From positions 1-22,450 of the forward strand of contig JAEYRK010000005.1 of NCBI GenBank assembly GCA_023435645.1: a DNA stretch of 22,450 nt. Reading direction: 5' to 3'. A program made the translations under genes and the position numbers. Positions 1 through 7,245 of this stretch are shown here, piece after piece; positions within the stretch are counted from its first letter, which is position 1, and each line of letters begins with the position of its first letter. Below the pieces are notes generated by a model. It saw only the letters and a program-made list of their open reading frames with translations. It was not told where the DNA came from and searched no databases. Origin of the DNA: Bacillota bacterium (GTDB lineage: Bacteria; Bacillota; Clostridia; Lachnospirales; Lachnospiraceae).

Positions 1-469
1 TCGTGTTTCTTGCAATTTTATTCCAAATCTCGGCATACTTTTTATCTGTAATCTCATTCAATAGCTCAAAGGAGACCTTCTCATGATAGCTCCCATATAA
101 CTGAGCAAGCCTTTCCCACAGAGCATAAAAACTATCCTGGAGCTCCTCCCGGTCAAAGAATTCAAACTCTCCGGAATCAAAGGCAAACCCCTTTGTCCTA
201 TGTAAGTCCAGTATTAAATTTAAGCCATGGGCATCACACCACTGAATGCATCGGTCTATATACGAAAACCCCTCTGTAAGCAGAACGCCCTCATCGTTTT
301 GTAAGACAACATAATCAATCGGCAGTCTGACATGGTCCACGCCCCAAGTAGCAATCGTAGCGATATCCTTCTCTTCTATAAAGGTTTCATAATGCTCCTT
401 TTCATGGCAACACTGTGACAGCCATCCTCCTAAATTAACTCCCTTTTGATATCCCTTAAATTCTCTCAT
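1..469 (-). CDS. Glycoside hydrolase family 5 (endoglucanase-like), 5' part only
   Basis: The reading frame starts at ATG (467-469) and runs off the left edge, giving 156 residues of the N-terminal half of a (beta/alpha)8 glycosidase. It opens with REFKGYQKGVNLGGWLSQ, the GVNLGGWL signature at the start of many GH5 cellulases and glucanases. HVRLPIDY follows near residue 47 and LDLH near 87 (strands 2-3). FELLNEI ends near 140, where Glu139 matches the GH5 acid/base Glu after Asn. The nucleophile Glu lies outside the window. No signal peptide precedes the fold, so this part looks cytoplasmic; it may act on imported oligosaccharides such as cellodextrins or mixed glucans, although the specificity cannot be read from this half. 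AAAGGA at 480-485 is the ribosome binding site (10-nt spacing). It lies downstream of the AraC gene, a plausible but unproven regulator. Family assignment is firm; substrate is not. Confidence 0.88.
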   Translation of the reverse strand, partial: MREFKGYQKGVNLGGWLSQCCHEKEHYETFIEEKDIATIATWGVDHVRLPIDYVVLQNDEGVLLTEGFSYIDRCIQWCDAHGLNLILDLHRTKGFAFDSGEFEFFDREELQDSFYALWERLAQLYGSYHEKVSFELLNEITDKKYAEIWNKIARNT

Positions 470-606
470 CGCGGTCTATTCCTTTGCCTTATCATCAAAA
501 TTTTTTTTCCTTGCTTAAGCCCTGGTCGCAACCTGTTAGCTCCGGGAGATCTATCTATTGATTGGACAATAGAAACTGATCCGATGCTTCGCAATGATCT
601 AATGCT

Positions 607-612
607 ATTATA
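607..612 (-). promoter_or_regulatory. Candidate -10 box for the GH5 gene
   Basis: The minus strand reads TATAAT here, about 138 nt before the GH5 start and just past the end of the AraC gene. The hexamer 17 nt upstream (TATCAT) is a poor -35, which would suit an activator-dependent promoter, but the match is too weak to rely on. The rest of 470-659 holds no gene that I can see. Confidence 0.35.
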
Positions 613-659
613 CAAAAAATTGGATACTGATGATATCATATATTTAACATTTATATCAG

Positions 660-1430
660 TTATTTATCCTGTACAAAGGATTTCTTGGAAGAGTACATAT
701 CTTGATAAGTCTTCGGGGTCGTCCCGGAATACTGGTGAAACTTATGTACAAAATGACTATGGGAGCTAAAGTTTAAGTAATTACTGATTTCTACCGCCGA
801 ATAGTTCGAATACTTCAGCATATTCTGTGCCGCCTCAATCCGTTTACGCATCATGTATTCGCTTAAGGTCACTCCTGTTTCCTTTCGAAACAGCCGGGAG
901 AAGTATTGGGGGGTCAGGGACAGATGGGCTGCGATGCCGGTCAATGTAATCCTCTCATGCAAATGATCATAAATATAATCCAGGCTCCGAATCACAGGCT
1001 TTGAATACAAATGCTGCTGCTTCAGCTGCTTCATCTTTCTCGTATAATATAGAATAATTTCCCGGTGCAGGGCCTTGATCTCTTTCTCTGCGTTACATAA
1101 ATCTGTCCGATTGATAAAAATATCACTGAGATTATAGGCTGTTTCCTTCTCCATCCCTCCCTCAATACAAAAGCGAGAAATCATGGCGATTGTGATAATC
1201 AAATGATATTTCAAATTCCGGATAGAATCCTTGCTTAAGGTACCAAAGCCGTCACCGGCTAAGGGCTTCATAAGGGACTGCACACGCTTCAGATCCCCGG
1301 CTTGTACGCATCGGTAGAATTCCATCTCCCTTTCATAGGGAAGGTGTTTATTCGTATATTCACGATTTAAGAACTGCTGATAGATCAATGCCTGTTCCAT
1401 GTCCTTTGTCCCGATTTTCTTTTGATTCAC
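660..1430 (-). CDS. AraC-family transcriptional regulator
   Basis: A 256-residue protein with a C-terminal AraC-type DNA-binding domain at about residues 145-246. The first helix-turn-helix is near 161-186 (ITLTGIAAHLSLTPQYFSRL). The second is near 211-242 and ends in FHQYSGTTPKTYQ, the family's conserved tail. Residues 1-140 are helical with no recognisable sugar-binding cupin, as in many short Clostridia AraC proteins. I chose the GTG at 1430 because AGGAGG (1437-1442) sits 6 nt upstream. The frame stays open further upstream, but that stretch overlaps the GNAT gene and has no ribosome binding site. The next ATG (1398-1400) has its AAAGGA almost touching it. The gene lies 43 nt after the GNAT gene and 190 nt before the GH5 gene, so it may control GH5; the inducer is unknown. 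Confidence 0.88.
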   Translation of the reverse strand: MNQKKIGTKDMEQALIYQQFLNREYTNKHLPYEREMEFYRCVQAGDLKRVQSLMKPLAGDGFGTLSKDSIRNLKYHLIITIAMISRFCIEGGMEKETAYNLSDIFINRTDLCNAEKEIKALHREIILYYTRKMKQLKQQHLYSKPVIRSLDYIYDHLHERITLTGIAAHLSLTPQYFSRLFRKETGVTLSEYMMRKRIEAAQNMLKYSNYSAVEISNYLNFSSHSHFVHKFHQYSGTTPKTYQDMYSSKKSFVQDK

Positions 1431-1473
1431 CTGCACCCTCCTATCATATTGGTTCAAGGGGATATCCGGAGCT

Positions 1474-1893
1474 CTAAACCCTTGAAGCTTCCTCGCTGGC
1501 CTTCCCCATAAAATTGCTTCCGCCCTCTTGAAAGCCATACTTCCGATATAAGTCATGGGCATCCCGGGTAACCAAAAATCCTTTGAGGGAAAACACTTCC
1601 TTATTGTTTTGTATTGCATTCATCATTGCTTTTCCTATTCCCAAGCCTCGATAGTTTACATCCACAATCACATCACAAAGATAAAAGGTTGTTGCATAAT
1701 CTGTAATAATTCTCAAAAAACCTATTTGCTCTCCGCTATCCTTCAAAAAAGCACCATAGCATAAGGAATGCTCCATTGATTTTTTGATGGTTGCCATATC
1801 CCGTTGATCTGCCCAATAGGTCTGTTCCAGCATTTTCTTGATCTTATCAATTTGCATCTCTTCTCGTCCGCATTTTATCGTGTATACGCACAT
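1474..1893 (-). CDS. GNAT-family N-acetyltransferase
   Basis: A 139-residue single-domain GNAT protein expected to move an acetyl group from acetyl-CoA to an amine. The acetyl-CoA-binding motif A is visible near residues 76-91 as VDVNYRGLGIGKAMM (pattern R-G-x-G-x-G/A). Motif B follows near 111-122 as DAHDLYRKYGFQ. The block FLRIITDYATTFYLCDV before motif A is typical of a common small GNAT subfamily in Firmicutes whose substrate is unknown. A G/A-rich site (AAGGTGG about 10 nt upstream) supports the first ATG; Met13 is an alternative start without a clear ribosome binding site. The AraC gene follows 43 nt downstream and may be co-transcribed. The substrate cannot be inferred. Confidence 0.85.
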   Translation of the reverse strand: MCVYTIKCGREEMQIDKIKKMLEQTYWADQRDMATIKKSMEHSLCYGAFLKDSGEQIGFLRIITDYATTFYLCDVIVDVNYRGLGIGKAMMNAIQNNKEVFSLKGFLVTRDAHDLYRKYGFQEGGSNFMGKASEEASRV

Positions 1894-2008
1894 TACCCTT
1901 CGCCCACCTTTCGCATGTCCATTCTATGTAGTAATATAAAGCAAATTAATCCTGCCCTATCAAGCACCCCTAAGAATTGCCGGTATAGGATTAACTCCTT
2001 CTATTCAC

Positions 2009-2037
2009 ATTATATACCAAAATCAATTCTGTTTCAG
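2009..2037 (-). promoter_or_regulatory. Sigma-A-type promoter for the GNAT/AraC pair
   Basis: On the minus strand the -35 is CTGAAA (2032-2037, 4 of 6 consensus) and the -10 is TATAAT (2009-2014), with a 17-bp spacer. The leader to the GNAT start would be about 110 nt. Within it an 8-bp inverted repeat (TTAATCCT at 1946-1953, AGGATTAA at 1987-1994) could fold into a stem-loop. The leader matches no riboswitch that I recognise. Confidence 0.5.
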
Positions 2038-2065
2038 CTATATTTTATGCTGAATTCATATTTGC

Positions 2066-2125
2066 TTAGGGGAGAATACTTAGCTCTTCTAATCCAGAAA
2101 GCCATGTGAGAAATTGCTCTGCCAT
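2066..2125 (-). pseudogene. Fragment of a second copy of the 15190-16143 gene
   Basis: Reading 2125 down to 2066 gives a 19-residue stretch, MAEQFLTWLSGLEELSILP, then a stop. Its core FLTWLSGLEELS is identical to part of the intact 317-residue protein. At DNA level 2079-2113 matches 15392-15426 at 34 of 35 positions, after which both flanks diverge quickly. No start signal or other part of the gene is present. It lies just upstream of the GNAT promoter. I infer a decayed duplicate or recombination scar, not a functional peptide. Confidence 0.65.
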
Positions 2126-2166
2126 GACTGATCTCTGACCGCTCTTCAATCCTAAAACACAAAAGG

Positions 2167-2215
2167 GGGCTGCTTCAAAACTCTGTTCAGAAACATTGGA
2201 GTTTTGAAGCAGCCC
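2167..2215 (-). terminator. Intrinsic terminator of the GH32/ABC/LacI operon
   Basis: A perfect 17-bp stem (2167-2183 with 2199-2215, arm GGGCTGCTTCAAAACTC) closes a 15-nt loop. On the minus strand it is followed by a T-rich run, CCTTTTGTGTTTT. It begins 35 nt past the LacI stop codon and closes the long operon. The other strand continues with ATCATTTT, so weak bidirectional action is possible. Confidence 0.85.
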
Positions 2216-2250
2216 ATCATTTTATGATAAGACATAAGGCTTCATCATAA

Positions 2251-3222
2251 TTATTTCTTACGAACCACCAGACAGGGAACCACCTTATCCTCTATGACCT
2301 CTGAGCTGTCCGTTCCTGCCAACGCAGCTAAGATAGTGTAAACACATTTTTGCGCCAACAATTCAATTGGCTGTGCTACCGCAGATACATCCAGTAACTC
2401 CATCCAGGGCATATCATCAAATACCACCAGACGAGATTCGGTAAAATGCTCCAGCTTTAAGGATTTAATTGCTTTTAAGGTATCGATTCCCAAGAGGTTT
2501 GTACCGGCTATAATAGCATCCGGATTGTTTTTTGTAATGAATCGCATGATCTCTTCCACGGTAGAAGCATTTGGCGGAAGCTTTAAAATCAAATCCTCTT
2601 CGATCGGTAAGCCATGCTCCTTATAGGCCTGTTTATAGCCCTCTGATCGATGGGGGGTAAACTTTATGTTAATTGATAATAAACCGACACGCTTAAAGCC
2701 ACTATTGATCATATGATTCGTTGCTAAATACGCACCATAGCTGTCATCCACACAGATGGAATCAATATCCTTATAAGCCTTTCGGTACAGTTGAACGATC
2801 GGTATGTCCCTGCTTCTAATCGTATCGATCAGCCGTCTATTTTCATCCGATACCGGAGTCATAATAATTGCATCCACCCGATTTGCCAGAAGCATTTCCA
2901 GTACTTCCAATTCGATCTGTACGTTCTCATAGGAATATCCAATCAGAACCTGATACTTATGCTCCCTCAGTATATTAACCAAATAACCTAAGGTGATATT
3001 GTAAAAGTAGTTGTTGATATCCGAAACAATGATACCAATGGTGTTACTTTTGCCATACCTCAGATTCTTGGCATTAGAGTTTGGGATATACCCCAGTCTG
3101 TTGCACACCTGAAGAATTTGCTCCCGCAATTCATCATTTACATGACCACTATTTCTTACCACTCTTGACACAGTAGAAACCGAGGTGCCCACTTCTCGGG
3201 CTACATCCCTTAATGTAACCAT
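2251..3222 (-). CDS. LacI-family transcriptional repressor of the GH32/ABC operon
   Basis: A 323-residue LacI/GalR-type regulator. Residues 3-25 form the helix-turn-helix (TLRDVAREVGTSVSTVSRVV), and the hinge helix near residues 47-56 contains NAKNLR, whose Leu normally inserts into a central CpG of the operator. Residues from about 60 form the periplasmic-binding-protein-like sensor, opening with TIGIIVSDINNYFYN and containing a typical VDAIIMTPVS block. It is the last gene of the operon, 51 nt after the lipoprotein gene, with AGGAG about 10 nt before the ATG. The two palindromes at the operon promoter have a central CG, as this class expects, so I infer autoregulated repression lifted by a sugar from the pathway. 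The effector is unknown. Confidence 0.93.
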   Translation of the reverse strand: MVTLRDVAREVGTSVSTVSRVVRNSGHVNDELREQILQVCNRLGYIPNSNAKNLRYGKSNTIGIIVSDINNYFYNITLGYLVNILREHKYQVLIGYSYENVQIELEVLEMLLANRVDAIIMTPVSDENRRLIDTIRSRDIPIVQLYRKAYKDIDSICVDDSYGAYLATNHMINSGFKRVGLLSINIKFTPHRSEGYKQAYKEHGLPIEEDLILKLPPNASTVEEIMRFITKNNPDAIIAGTNLLGIDTLKAIKSLKLEHFTESRLVVFDDMPWMELLDVSAVAQPIELLAQKCVYTILAALAGTDSSEVIEDKVVPCLVVRKK

Positions 3223-3273
3223 TCTCTATAATCTCCTATCCATTCACTATAAGAAAGAATTTTCACCTTATCC

Positions 3274-4137
3274 TTATCTGGCGATACCATCCGGTGAAAC
3301 AGCAGGAACATCTGATACTTTGATGTAGTCATAACGAATATCAGACTGCCATCCTCTAAGTCCGAAGCCACCGCCCCAATAAGGCACCTCATGCTCTAAA
3401 ACAAGCTTATCATCGATAAACATGGACAAGGTTACATATTGATTCGCATCTTCATCCTCCCTATAACGCCCAATAATAGTATATACATATTCGTTTCCAG
3501 ATTCAAGAGAAAAATCAGCTACCCATCCACGATCTGGGAAATCATTCTTATTATTGGTAGCAATCGGACCTCCATCCGTATTCCCTGCCTTCCACAGATT
3601 TACAGTGGATACCTCTGTTCCCCAGGCAAGGGCTGCATCATATCTGCCCTCTGCAGCAACAAACATGGGGACACCACCATCGTTACTTAATCCTTTGTTT
3701 TCTACCGGTAAGTACACTTTGGTTTCAATGCAAAAATCCTTAAGGAATATTTCAGTTCCGGATTCATCAGGAGTGCCAAAGTAGATTGCAGCCCAGTCTT
3801 CAGGATTTTTTGATACTGCCCAGCCGTTGCCCTTCTCATCCTTCACTACCTTAAAGCCTGCTCCTTCTGAGGCAACATCAGGGATATCAGCTCCGTCTTC
3901 TAAATCATCAAAGGTAAAATCTACATATACCTTATTCCCAACAGGTTTTTCATCCTGCACCGGCTCCTCAGCCTTCGGCTGCTCTGCCACCGGTTCACCG
4001 GTCTTGTTATCCTGCTCCTGTGGTGCCTTCGTAGGCGTCAGGTTCTCCTTTGCTTTCTCATTCTTTCCGCAGGCAATTAGCCCGAAACAAATTACAAGCG
4101 TTACACCTAGCATTAATAACCTTTTTTTCACGTTCAT
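3274..4137 (-). CDS. Lipoprotein with a predicted carbohydrate-binding beta-sandwich domain
   Basis: A 287-residue predicted lipoprotein. Positively charged residues and a hydrophobic stretch lead to a lipobox with Cys23 (GLIAC). An acidic, Pro-rich linker spans about 25-67. From about 68 a single domain starts with VYVDFTFDDLEDG and ends with GGGFGLRGWQSDIRYDYIKV. This layout, an opening F-D-D-L-E strand and a closing GLR...DYIKV strand, is characteristic of concanavalin-like modules such as CBM66 and laminin-G/3-keto-disaccharide hydrolase-like domains. Catalytic residues cannot be assigned. Its place in an operon with three GH32-like enzymes suggests a surface glycan-binding accessory, since CBM66 binds fructans. 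AGGAGG precedes the ATG by 7 nt. The lipoprotein call is firm; glycan binding is inferred. Confidence 0.82.
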   Translation of the reverse strand: MNVKKRLLMLGVTLVICFGLIACGKNEKAKENLTPTKAPQEQDNKTGEPVAEQPKAEEPVQDEKPVGNKVYVDFTFDDLEDGADIPDVASEGAGFKVVKDEKGNGWAVSKNPEDWAAIYFGTPDESGTEIFLKDFCIETKVYLPVENKGLSNDGGVPMFVAAEGRYDAALAWGTEVSTVNLWKAGNTDGGPIATNNKNDFPDRGWVADFSLESGNEYVYTIIGRYREDEDANQYVTLSMFIDDKLVLEHEVPYWGGGFGLRGWQSDIRYDYIKVSDVPAVSPDGIAR

Positions 4138-4173
4138 ACTACATCCTCCTATAATAAATTTAATCTATTAGCA

Positions 4174-4353
4174 TCAATCCCTATCCTTTTTCACAATCAG
4201 CCAGATGCAGACTACTGAGATGAGAAGGGTTACGATTGCACTAACCATTGTAACTTTAAATTCCAACGTTCCTGGTTCAACGATAAATAAAGTAAAAACA
4301 GACAGAATAAATAACACGAGTGCAAATTTCAGAAAAAAGCTTATATTTGCCAT
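4174..4353 (-). CDS. Small two-helix membrane protein encoded in the ABC operon
   Basis: A 59-residue protein in a frame overlapping the end of the downstream-type ATPase gene by 13 nt. Its ATG (4351-4353) has a strong AAGGAG 7 nt upstream, placed inside the ATPase gene. Two hydrophobic helices are visible, about residues 9-25 (FALVLFILSVFTLFIV) and 37-54 (VSAIVTLLISVVCIWLIV), joined by the short loop EPGTLEFKVT. The tail is KKDRD. The positive C-terminus and hairpin shape suggest both ends are cytoplasmic. The lipoprotein gene follows 36 nt later with its own AGGAGG. I know no family for it. It could be an accessory subunit of the transporter or simply a small membrane protein that belongs to the locus. 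Confidence 0.78.
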   Translation of the reverse strand: MANISFFLKFALVLFILSVFTLFIVEPGTLEFKVTMVSAIVTLLISVVCIWLIVKKDRD

Positions 4354-5348
4354 TTGGGAACTCCTTCATTGATGCACTTCACATAGGCACCTTCCATATT
4401 TTTATAAGCAATTGTCTTTTGCAGGCACTGCTCCTGACCATAGATACATCTGGCATAAAACGGACAGCCGTCCTTTCTCGCTTCCAGATTCATCAGCTCC
4501 ATGCTTTTTAATAATAATGGTTTATGATGGACTGCACTGTTTGGATCAGGTACCGGAACTGCAGAAAATAGGGCCTGCGTATAGGGATGCTTCGGGCTTT
4601 CTATTAGCTGCTTCATGGAGGAAAGCTCCATAATCTCACCAAGATACATGACACAGATCCGTCCGGAATTGGCGATATAACGGGCTGTTGACAGATCATG
4701 GGTGATATATACAAAGGCGATACCGAGCTCCCGATTAAGCTCTGTCATTAAGTTCAATATGGACAATCTCATGGAGACATCAATCATGGAAACAGGCTCA
4801 TCTGCAACAATTAATTTTGGTTCCATGGTTAAGGCTCTCGCCATCAGTACTCTCTGCCTTTGTCCTCCACTCATCTGATGAGGGTATTTTGACAAAAACT
4901 GCTCTGCCGGAGTTAAGCCCACCCGCTCTAACATTTCCTCCGCCAGTTTTTCACTCTGCCCATAGCTTAACTCCTTATGATGCACCCGAATGGGTGCCAT
5001 CATGGAATCCTTAATTGTTTTTACCGGATTGAGCGCTGCATAAGAGTCCTGTTGAATAAATTGGACCTTCTGCTTGTAGTTGGTGTTCATTCCCAGCAAG
5101 CGGTATATGTTCTCTCCTTCAAAGGTAATTTCCCCCTTTGTCGGTTTTATCAGACCCGTAATGATTTTTCCTAATGTCGTCTTCCCGCACCCGCTCTCTC
5201 CGACCAGCGCAAGGATCTCACCCTTTCTGATATCCAGATTGATATTTTTCAGTACATGAAAATACCGATCTGATGAGAAGATTCCGCCTCCCTTTTCATA
5301 TACCATATTTACATCCTTTAATTGCATCAGGACATCGTTCTTCGACAT
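4341..5348 (-). CDS. Oligopeptide/dipeptide-type ABC transporter ATP-binding protein (OppF/DppF-like)
   Basis: A 335-residue ATPase subunit of an Opp/Dpp-type importer. Walker A is GESGCGKTT (about 50-58), the ABC signature is MSGGQ (149-153), Walker B is LIVADEP (169-175) and the switch His is near 207 (ITHDLS). The C-terminal oligopeptide-transporter extension is present: HPYTQALFSAVPVPDP, then a Cys-rich GCPFYARC..C segment. I start at the ATG at 5348, which shares one base with the stop of the other ATPase gene (TAATG), with AGAGGTG as ribosome binding site; an in-frame ATG 21 nt earlier lies inside that gene. It should pair with the other ATPase to power uptake. The co-encoded hydrolases suggest an oligosaccharide cargo rather than peptides, which is inference. 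Confidence 0.95.
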   Translation of the reverse strand: MSKNDVLMQLKDVNMVYEKGGGIFSSDRYFHVLKNINLDIRKGEILALVGESGCGKTTLGKIITGLIKPTKGEITFEGENIYRLLGMNTNYKQKVQFIQQDSYAALNPVKTIKDSMMAPIRVHHKELSYGQSEKLAEEMLERVGLTPAEQFLSKYPHQMSGGQRQRVLMARALTMEPKLIVADEPVSMIDVSMRLSILNLMTELNRELGIAFVYITHDLSTARYIANSGRICVMYLGEIMELSSMKQLIESPKHPYTQALFSAVPVPDPNSAVHHKPLLLKSMELMNLEARKDGCPFYARCIYGQEQCLQKTIAYKNMEGAYVKCINEGVPKWQI

Positions 5349-6358
5349 TAGTACACCTCTTTCAGGCATCGTGATAAATGCTCATTCCCTATGGATTTTA
5401 GTTCCGGTACCGTTTGCCTGCACATTTCCTCTGCATAAGGGCATCTCGGATGGAAGACACATCCCCTTGGCAGCTCCATCAGATTCGGAGGAGCACCCTT
5501 GATTGGCTTCATCTGTGTGATATCACCATACAGGGAAGGGGTTGCCATAATCAGTCCCCGCGTATAGGGGTGGGCCTTCCGATCAAAAACCGCTTGAGTG
5601 CTACTGTATTCCACAAGTCTTCCGGCATACATAACTGCCATATAGTCCGTAAATTTTGCAACAATGGAGATATCATGGGTTAAGAGCAGCATTGAGATAC
5701 CCATTTCACTGTTAATTCTCTTTAATATTGTAAATATGTAATCCTGTGTAATAACATCCAGTGCAGTAGTCGGCTCGTCCAGAATAATCAGCTCCGGATG
5801 CAGCAATAAGCTCATGGCGATCATGACACGCTGCTTCATTCCACCGGATAATTCATGAGGATACATCTTCATGCTTCTCTCAGGGTTCAGATTTACGATA
5901 CTTAAAACCTCCTGGGCTCTTTTCACCGCATCTGCCTTGGTAGTCTTAGGAATATGTACCTTCATGGTTTCATATATATGCTCCAGGATCGTCATGACCG
6001 GATTCAACGAGCTCTGCGCTCCTTGGAATACCATCGAGATTTTGCTCCAGCGAAAGGCATTGAGCTCCTTTTCCTTCAGCTTACTGACCTCTGTAATCCC
6101 TCCATCCCTCTCGTGGAAATAAATCTCTCCTGAGACAATCTCTCCCGGCTTTGAGATACAATTCAGTAATGCTGAGGCTACTGTTGTTTTCCCACTACCG
6201 CTTTCACCTACGAGGGCTGTCATTTTACCTCTTTTTATGTCCAAATCAATGGTATTTGCTGCACAAATTGCGTACTTTTTCAGCTTATATTCTACCGTTA
6301 GCTTCTTTATTGTAACAGCATTACTTCTTCCCTTTTCTAATAGCATTTCCTTATCCAT
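5348..6358 (-). CDS. Oligopeptide/dipeptide-type ABC transporter ATP-binding protein (OppD/DppD-like)
   Basis: A 336-residue ATPase with Walker A GESGSGKTT (51-59), Q-loop Gln near 112 (MVFQGAQSSLNP), signature LSGGM (160-164), Walker B IILDEP (181-186) and switch His near 228 (LLTHDIS). The family C-terminal region follows: HPYTRGLIMATPSLYGD, a GAPPNLMELPRGC block and a four-Cys pattern ending CRQTVPEL. Opp/Dpp importers use two different ATPases, and this is the D-type partner of the F-type one next to it. AGGAGA lies 4 nt before the ATG and overlaps the end of the permease gene, so translation is probably coupled. No key residue is missing. Confidence 0.95.
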   Translation of the reverse strand: MDKEMLLEKGRSNAVTIKKLTVEYKLKKYAICAANTIDLDIKRGKMTALVGESGSGKTTVASALLNCISKPGEIVSGEIYFHERDGGITEVSKLKEKELNAFRWSKISMVFQGAQSSLNPVMTILEHIYETMKVHIPKTTKADAVKRAQEVLSIVNLNPERSMKMYPHELSGGMKQRVMIAMSLLLHPELIILDEPTTALDVITQDYIFTILKRINSEMGISMLLLTHDISIVAKFTDYMAVMYAGRLVEYSSTQAVFDRKAHPYTRGLIMATPSLYGDITQMKPIKGAPPNLMELPRGCVFHPRCPYAEEMCRQTVPELKSIGNEHLSRCLKEVY

Positions 6359-6366
6359 ATGTTCTC

Positions 6367-7245
6367 CTATTGCCCTGATAATCTTGGATTTAGTGCTTCA
6401 TCCAGCCCATGGGCCAACAGTATGGACCCCATCTGGAACAGCATAATAGCTAATATTGGTGCAAATAAGAAATAGATTGCTTCAGGAATTAATAAGGCTC
6501 CTGAATCCTTTGCCCTAAGCAGCATTGCCCCCCAGTTAGAAGGCTGGAAGGAGGCTAATCCAAGCATCATGATGCCTACACTGCCCGTAATTGCATTACG
6601 CATGATTAAGATGAAATTGATCAAGATATAAGAGGCTATGTTAGGCATTAATTCATTAAAAATAATGTGCACTTTACTAAGTCCCATCACTTTGCAGATT
6701 TGAATAAAATCTCGCTCTCTCAGTGAGCTGATCTGTGCCCTGATTGCCCTGCTTAAGCCCGCCCAACCCCATAGAGAAAGCACCAGTGCAAAGCTGAAGG
6801 GGTCCTCAATGGTAAAGAATGAGGCGAGAATCAACAGAATCGGAAAGCTTGGAATGGATAAGAACAAATTCGTTATGACCCCGATTACCTTATCGGTAGC
6901 ACCTCCCACAAGCCCGGACACCATTCCGATCACTGTTCCAAGAATGACCGTCAGAAAGGAGGTGAGAAGCGCAATCACCAGAACATCCCTTGATCCATGC
7001 ACCAATTGGCGAAATACATCCCTTCCTAAATTGTCCGTCCCGAACCAATGCTTTGCTGAGGGTGGTAAATATTTATTCATTTCATCAGTGATCGGATTAT
7101 ACTTAAATAGGACCGGTCCAACCGCAGCCATCAAAACAAAAAAGAGCATTATGATCAAACCTGCAGTTGATTTTTTATTGGCAAAGAGAAGCTGTACCAT
7201 TTTCTTTATTCTACGGGCTGCGGATTTCATAAATCTTTTTAGCAT
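6367..7245 (-). CDS. ABC transporter permease (OppC/DppC-like)
   Basis: A 292-residue inner-membrane permease. After a basic N-terminus there is one membrane helix (about 27-47), then the family hallmark HWFGTDNLGRDVF near residue 66. A binding-protein-dependent transport domain with five further helices follows. The EAA loop that docks onto the ATPases is visible as SLRERDFIQICKVMGLSK. The ATG shares one base with the TGA of the other permease gene (TGATG), indicating translational coupling, with GGAGGAG upstream. It forms the channel with the B-type permease. Confidence 0.95.
   Translation of the reverse strand: MLKRFMKSAARRIKKMVQLLFANKKSTAGLIIMLFFVLMAAVGPVLFKYNPITDEMNKYLPPSAKHWFGTDNLGRDVFRQLVHGSRDVLVIALLTSFLTVILGTVIGMVSGLVGGATDKVIGVITNLFLSIPSFPILLILASFFTIEDPFSFALVLSLWGWAGLSRAIRAQISSLRERDFIQICKVMGLSKVHIIFNELMPNIASYILINFILIMRNAITGSVGIMMLGLASFQPSNWGAMLLRAKDSGALLIPEAIYFLFAPILAIMLFQMGSILLAHGLDEALNPRLSGQ

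Noticed and set aside
446..769. 107-codon open frame on the plus strand
   Set aside because: Crosses the GH5 start and the AraC C-terminus on the opposite strand and shows no start signal or domain.
1946..1994. Possible riboswitch or attenuator in the GNAT leader
   Set aside because: Only one 8-bp stem enclosing 33 nt is visible, with no U-tract and no known aptamer signature.
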